Below, one piece after another: positions 6,990-9,853 of a stretch of DNA of 9,853 nucleotides. A program made the translations under genes and the position numbers. Source of the DNA: Clostridia bacterium (GTDB taxonomy: Bacteria > Bacillota > Clostridia > Christensenellales > Aristaeellaceae); the NCBI GenBank assembly GCA_017551645.1, contig JAFZLE010000170.1:1-9853 (forward strand). The letters are read 5' to 3'. The number at the start of each line of letters is the position of its first letter. Positions within the stretch are counted from its first letter, which is position 1. The notes under the pieces are model-generated. The model was not told the origin of the DNA, did no database searches, and was given only the letters and a program-made list of their open reading frames with translations.

Positions 6990-7955
6990 GTGTCACTTAT
7001 ATTCACTGCCCCGGGAACGGACGCGAGGGAGAATCTCGCCCTGGACGAGTTTTTCCTGAACGCTCTGCCCCCGGGGCAGATCTTACTCTACTTCTATATT
7101 AACCGCCCCTCCGTGATAATCGGACGCAACCAGAACCCATACCTGGAGTGCGACATAAGCCACCTGAAACGGGATGAGGTGATACTGGCGCGCCGGGTCT
7201 CGGGTGGCGGCGCGGTGTATCACGACGGAGGAAACCTGAATTTCTCCTTCCTTGCCCACGAGAGCGTGTACGACGAGGGCAGGCAGACCAAGGTAATACT
7301 TGACGCGCTCAGATCGCTCGGCGCGGACGCGACCGTAACGGGCAGGAACGACATCTGCCTGGATGGGCTCAAGATCTCCGGCAACGCCTTTGCGAAAAGA
7401 GGCATAAACCACATGCGCCACGGCACGCTGCTGGTGGACGCGGATCTTGGCGTATTTTCCAACTACCTCACGCCTTCGCCGCTCAAGCTTGAGGCGAAGG
7501 GGATAAAGTCGGTGCGCTCCCGTGTAGGCAATCTGAAAGAAAAGGTTCCCGGCATAACGGTCGGGGGGCTGAAAGACGCCATAATACGCGAGTTCGAGGC
7601 GGCATACGGCAAGGCGGAAGACGTTTCGCTGATATCCGGGCATGAGGATGAAGTCAGCGAACTCCTTAAAAAGCACTTTTCCGAAGAGTGGATCTACGGC
7701 CAGACGCCCGCATATGACGCGCAGCTGGAGACGCGGCTCTCCTGGGGGCTCGCGCGGCTGTGCTTCAAGGTCAAAGAGGGCAGAATAACCGACTTCAGTC
7801 TGTTTACGGACAGCCTGGACACCGAAGTGGCGGACAGGATAAAACCCCTGCTCATGAATATACCCTTCGGCAGGGAAAGTATGGTATCCGCGCTGGATGA
7901 AGGCGGCGAAAACGCCCGGGAGCTGGCCCGGGCGCTGGAAGAGATGTCGTTCTGA
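6990..7955 (+). CDS. lplA: Lipoate-protein ligase A
   Basis: This 321-aa two-domain ligase activates lipoate with ATP and attaches it to the lipoyl-domain lysine, here most likely Lys43 of the adjacent E2. Family motifs are in order: NLALDEFFL near the N-terminus, RRVSGGGAVYHD (68-79), GRNDI (118-122), LKISGNA with the adenylate-contacting Lys128, and HGTLL (144-148). An accessory C-terminal domain (about 240-321) matches the full-length LplA layout. The start is GTG, immediately after and in the same frame as the E1 TAG stop. GAAGG at 6974-6978 is a weak, distant binding site, so expression probably depends on ribosomes terminating on E1. The N-terminal match to the family begins within a few residues of this GTG, which supports it. 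Ile codons are mostly ATA (about 14 of 20), unlike the E1 gene, consistent with low catalytic expression. Its presence suggests reliance on scavenged lipoate. Confidence 0.92.
   Translation: MSLIFTAPGTDARENLALDEFFLNALPPGQILLYFYINRPSVIIGRNQNPYLECDISHLKRDEVILARRVSGGGAVYHDGGNLNFSFLAHESVYDEGRQTKVILDALRSLGADATVTGRNDICLDGLKISGNAFAKRGINHMRHGTLLVDADLGVFSNYLTPSPLKLEAKGIKSVRSRVGNLKEKVPGITVGGLKDAIIREFEAAYGKAEDVSLISGHEDEVSELLKKHFSEEWIYGQTPAYDAQLETRLSWGLARLCFKVKEGRITDFSLFTDSLDTEVADRIKPLLMNIPFGRESMVSALDEGGENARELARALEEMSF
7909..7934 (-). terminator. Predicted intrinsic terminator of the minus-strand operon, inside the lplA 3' end
   Basis: Read on the minus strand, a perfect 8-bp stem (CGCCCGGG and CCCGGGCG, at 7927-7934 and 7913-7920) closes a 6-nt loop and is followed at once by TTTT (complement of 7909-7912). 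It lies about 28 nt past the stop codon of the UPF0173-type hydrolase gene. On the plus strand no T-run follows, so it acts in the minus direction. The T-tract is short, and an incidental GC palindrome is possible. Confidence 0.5.
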
Positions 7956-7961
7956 AATGGT

Positions 7962-8585
7962 TTATTCATCCTGAAAATCGAATACGGCATATGGGGGAAG
8001 CGAGGCGACATCCGCTTCTCCCTTTATCATTTTGGCGCCTGCGGCCTTTACGAATTCCTCCTCGGAGGAGATGGGGAATTGGCAGAAAGAGTTGCTGAAA
8101 TGCATGGCCACGGCGTGGCGGGGCGTGGCGAGGCGGAGTATCTCCAGCGCGGAGGGGGTGTCTATGGTGTAGAACCCGCCGATGGGGATCAGCAGCGCGT
8201 CCGCGTTTTTGATGAATTCCAGCTGCGCGTCGTCCGGCATGTGGCCCAGGTCACCCAGGTGCACGACTGTCTGCCCGTCCGCCTGTATCTTTACGAGCAG
8301 GTTGCCGCCGCGCTTCGCGCCCTGGCAGTCGTCATGGAAACTGGAGATGGCCGTGATATTCACGCCGCCGAACTCGAAATCTCCCGCGCGGTCGACGGTC
8401 AGCTTTACGCCTTTGACCGCCCGGATGTTGCAGTGGTCGTGATGCCCGTGGCTTACGGTAAGTATGTCCGCGCTCTCGCTTAGCTCCCCGTAGCCCACGC
8501 TGGGATCGAAGGGGTCGGTGATCACGGTCGTGCCGTTTGAACAGGTGAGCTTAAAGCAGGCGTGTCCCAGCCATTTGATCTTCAT
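7962..8585 (-). CDS. UPF0173-type metal-dependent hydrolase (metallo-beta-lactamase fold)
   Basis: This 207-aa protein is a compact metallo-beta-lactamase-fold hydrolase of the UPF0173 type; its physiological substrate is not known. It begins MKIKWLGHACF, the usual opening of this family. The metal-binding motif is SHGHHDH (His46, His48, Asp50, His51); further ligand candidates are the SSFHDD histidine, HLGDLGH (His109, Asp112) and MHFSN (His162). It is soluble, with no signal peptide. The start at 8585 is preferred over a codon 21 nt upstream because GGAGG lies 6 nt before it and the family alignment begins there. The first 35 nt overlap the end of the preceding 129-aa gene. It is last in an operon with the NAD(P)H-hydrate dehydratase, and only 6 bp separate its stop from that of lplA. 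Confidence 0.88.
   Translation of the reverse strand: MKIKWLGHACFKLTCSNGTTVITDPFDPSVGYGELSESADILTVSHGHHDHCNIRAVKGVKLTVDRAGDFEFGGVNITAISSFHDDCQGAKRGGNLLVKIQADGQTVVHLGDLGHMPDDAQLEFIKNADALLIPIGGFYTIDTPSALEILRLATPRHAVAMHFSNSFCQFPISSEEEFVKAAGAKMIKGEADVASLPPYAVFDFQDE
7993..8033 (+). terminator. Predicted intrinsic terminator of the plus-strand E2-E3-E1-lplA operon, inside the hydrolase 3' end
   Basis: A 10-bp stem with a single G-U pair (GGGGGAAGCG at 7993-8002 with CGCTTCTCCC at 8013-8022) encloses a 10-nt loop and is followed by TTTATCATTTT. It lies about 38 nt past the lplA stop. The T-tract is on the plus strand only, so it would end plus-strand transcripts. It sits inside the coding sequence of the convergent UPF0173-type gene. 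Confidence 0.6.
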
Positions 8586-8940
8586 TCGCGGCCTCCATAT
8601 AGTCAAGTAATTCGTTCAGATACGCGCATTCGTCTAACATACCAAGCCTCATCGCCAGCGCCAGGCGCTGCCTTAAGCGCTTGTTCATCAGGCTGGGCGC
8701 GGATCCATAAATAACGTTCAGGTCTGCCTTCAGCGTTTCGGGCGCGTCGGCAAAGCAGGGGCTTATATGCGCCAGCCCGCCGGTGTTTTCCACAAAAAAC
8801 TCCGGGTCTGCCAGCGTGAAACCCGGGCAGCGCAGGGGATAATCGCTCACGAACAGCCCTTTGCCCCGGTCGAGCCTTACGAACGCTTCCCGCGGGATGA
8901 GCTGCCTTAACAGATCGGAGTATTCCTTAAGCGTATACAT
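8551..8940 (-). CDS. Hypothetical protein, 129 aa
   Basis: I do not recognise this family. The protein starts MYTLKEYSDLLRQLIP, has a central segment with strand-like stretches (GLFVSDYPLRCPG, FFVENTGG), and ends in a predicted helical region rich in Arg and Leu followed by acidic residues (MNKRLRQRLALAMR, CAYLNELLDYMEAANED). There are three scattered cysteines (in RCPG, SPCF and ECAY) and no histidine-based metal motif, signal peptide or membrane segment. It overlaps the upstream NAD(P)H-hydrate dehydratase gene by 14 nt and the downstream hydrolase start by 35 nt. This coupling supports a real, co-translated gene, although no strong ribosome binding site precedes its ATG. The last dozen or so residues are read over the hydrolase start and may be poorly conserved. 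No function is proposed. Confidence 0.7.
   Translation of the reverse strand: MYTLKEYSDLLRQLIPREAFVRLDRGKGLFVSDYPLRCPGFTLADPEFFVENTGGLAHISPCFADAPETLKADLNVIYGSAPSLMNKRLRQRLALAMRLGMLDECAYLNELLDYMEAANEDQMAGTRLL
8592..8596 (-). promoter_or_regulatory. Ribosome binding site deciding the hydrolase start
   Basis: On the minus strand GGAGG lies 6 nt upstream of the ATG at 8585, inside the 3' end of the 129-aa gene. It fixes the start of the UPF0173-type hydrolase at MKIKWLGH rather than at the earlier in-frame codon at 8606. Confidence 0.7.
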
Positions 8941-9853
8941 GCATGAACGCCTGCGGGAGCTGATCGATCAGGTCGGTGGGAAGCATGGAAACGTCACCAA
9001 GCTTTTCCGACGCGAGCCTGCCCGCCAGCGCGTGTATGTGGGCACCGGCCCACAGCGCGGTCTCGGGGGAGAGCCCCTGCGCCAGCAGAGAGCCGACTAT
9101 TCCGGTGAGCACGTCTCCGCTGCCGCCCTTGGACATGCCCGAAACGCCGCCGGAGACGATGCGCAGGCCTTCGCCTTTTATGACGCTGCCCGCACCTTTT
9201 ATCAGCGCGGCGCAGCCGAAAGCGCTTATGATATCCGCGTATTCCATTTGCGGCAGCCCCGCCTTTCCCGCAAGCCTTCCGGCTTCGCCCGGATGGGGCG
9301 TCACGGCGTGGCGTCCGCACAGCAGGGACTTGAGTTGCCCGTCTTCTGAGATGATGTTCAGCGCGTCCGCGTCCAGTACGCCTTTCAAACCGCTTTCCAG
9401 GAGCGCGCGCAGGCACTGTTTTGATGCGCCGCGGCCCAGACCGGGGCCTGCGGCAAAGGCGGTCTTGCCCCTGAGCGCCCGCGCCAGTTTTTCTGAGGCG
9501 GAATCGTTTATCATCCCGTCTGTTTCAGGCAGGGGCAGGCACATGGCGGTGGGGGCGAGGGTCTGTACGATGTCCAGGCAGGACTCGGCGCAGGCAACGG
9601 TGACCAGCCCCGCGCCGCTTCTTGACGCACTCATGGCGCACAGCGCCGCCGCGCCCGCCATGCCGCGGGAGCCGGCGAATATGAGCAGATGTCCGAAGTC
9701 GTTTTTGTGGGAAGAGGGCCGGCGCATGGGAAGCGCGGCTTTTACGTCGCAGTCTTCCACAAGCTTCGCGCTCTCGGCGGAAACGTATGCGGCAGGGATG
9801 CCGATATCGGCGATCTCAAGTTTTCCGCACACGTCCTTGCCCCTTCCCAGCAG
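8927..9853 (-). CDS. nnrD: NAD(P)H-hydrate repair enzyme, ADP-dependent dehydratase domain with end of epimerase domain (5' truncated by window edge)
   Basis: The dehydratase domain converts (S)-NADHX/NADPHX back to NADH/NADPH using ADP, repairing damaged cofactor. About 308 residues are visible and the frame runs off the right edge. A GTG at 9832 is probably internal, since codons before it continue in frame and the segment GKLEIADIGIP resembles the end of the NnrE epimerase domain. The whole gene is therefore probably the usual bifunctional NnrE-NnrD fusion. Numbering from that GTG, the dehydratase motifs are KNDFGHLLIFAGSRGMAGAA (43-62), GPGLG (129-133), DADAL (154-158), TPHPGE (178-183), and SGMSKGGSGDVLTGI (231-245) with the catalytic Asp240 in GGSGD. 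The C-terminus ends MHVYA, overlapping the start of the following 129-aa gene by 14 nt. It is the first visible gene of the minus-strand operon, and its promoter lies outside the window. Confidence 0.92.
   Translation of the reverse strand: MLGRGKDVCGKLEIADIGIPAAYVSAESAKLVEDCDVKAALPMRRPSSHKNDFGHLLIFAGSRGMAGAAALCAMSASRSGAGLVTVACAESCLDIVQTLAPTAMCLPLPETDGMINDSASEKLARALRGKTAFAAGPGLGRGASKQCLRALLESGLKGVLDADALNIISEDGQLKSLLCGRHAVTPHPGEAGRLAGKAGLPQMEYADIISAFGCAALIKGAGSVIKGEGLRIVSGGVSGMSKGGSGDVLTGIVGSLLAQGLSPETALWAGAHIHALAGRLASEKLGDVSMLPTDLIDQLPQAFMHVYA

Noticed and set aside
8586..8606. An in-frame upstream start for the UPF0173-type hydrolase, giving 7 more residues.
   Set aside because: The family sequence begins at MKIKWLGH, and a GGAGG motif sits 6 nt before the ATG at 8585, inside the would-be extension.

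Overview
The window is a GC-rich stretch of bacterial chromosome, almost entirely coding, with strong AGGAGG-type ribosome binding sites about 7 nt upstream of most starts and frequent AGG (Arg) and ATA (Ile) codons. Gene content and signals fit a GC-rich anaerobic member of the Bacillota (Clostridia-like). This placement is inference, because no rRNA or other phylogenetic marker is present.

Left and centre (1-7955, + strand) is one tightly packed operon, entered from beyond the left edge. It holds the 3' end of a PHP-like hydrolase gene, a zinc-type sugar/polyol dehydrogenase of the L-sorbose-1-phosphate reductase (SorE) type, and the lipoate-linked components of a 2-oxoacid or acyloin dehydrogenase complex in the order E2, E3, fused E1 alpha-beta. 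A lipoate-protein ligase comes last and can load the cofactor onto E2. Spacings are -4, -1, +12, +21 and 0 nt. E1 decarboxylates or cleaves its substrate with TPP, E2 carries the acyl group on lipoyl-Lys43 to CoA, E3 reoxidises the lipoamide to make NADH, and the ligase lipoylates E2. The co-transcribed sugar-phosphate-type dehydrogenase and PHP-like protein suggest the complex serves a carbohydrate or polyol catabolic route rather than housekeeping pyruvate oxidation. The true substrate cannot be read from the sequence.

Right (7962-9853, - strand) is a convergent three-gene operon, entered from beyond the right edge: the C-terminal part of a bifunctional NAD(P)H-hydrate repair enzyme, an unrecognised 129-aa protein, and a UPF0173-type metallo-beta-lactamase-fold hydrolase. 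Each gene overlaps the next.

The two operons meet tail to tail with only 6 bp between stop codons. Each appears to end at a hairpin plus T-tract placed inside the last gene of the opposing operon, so their transcripts should overlap antisense by roughly 125 nt. No RNA genes, mobile elements, CRISPR arrays or long non-coding stretches were seen. No promoter is visible, as both operons start outside the window.
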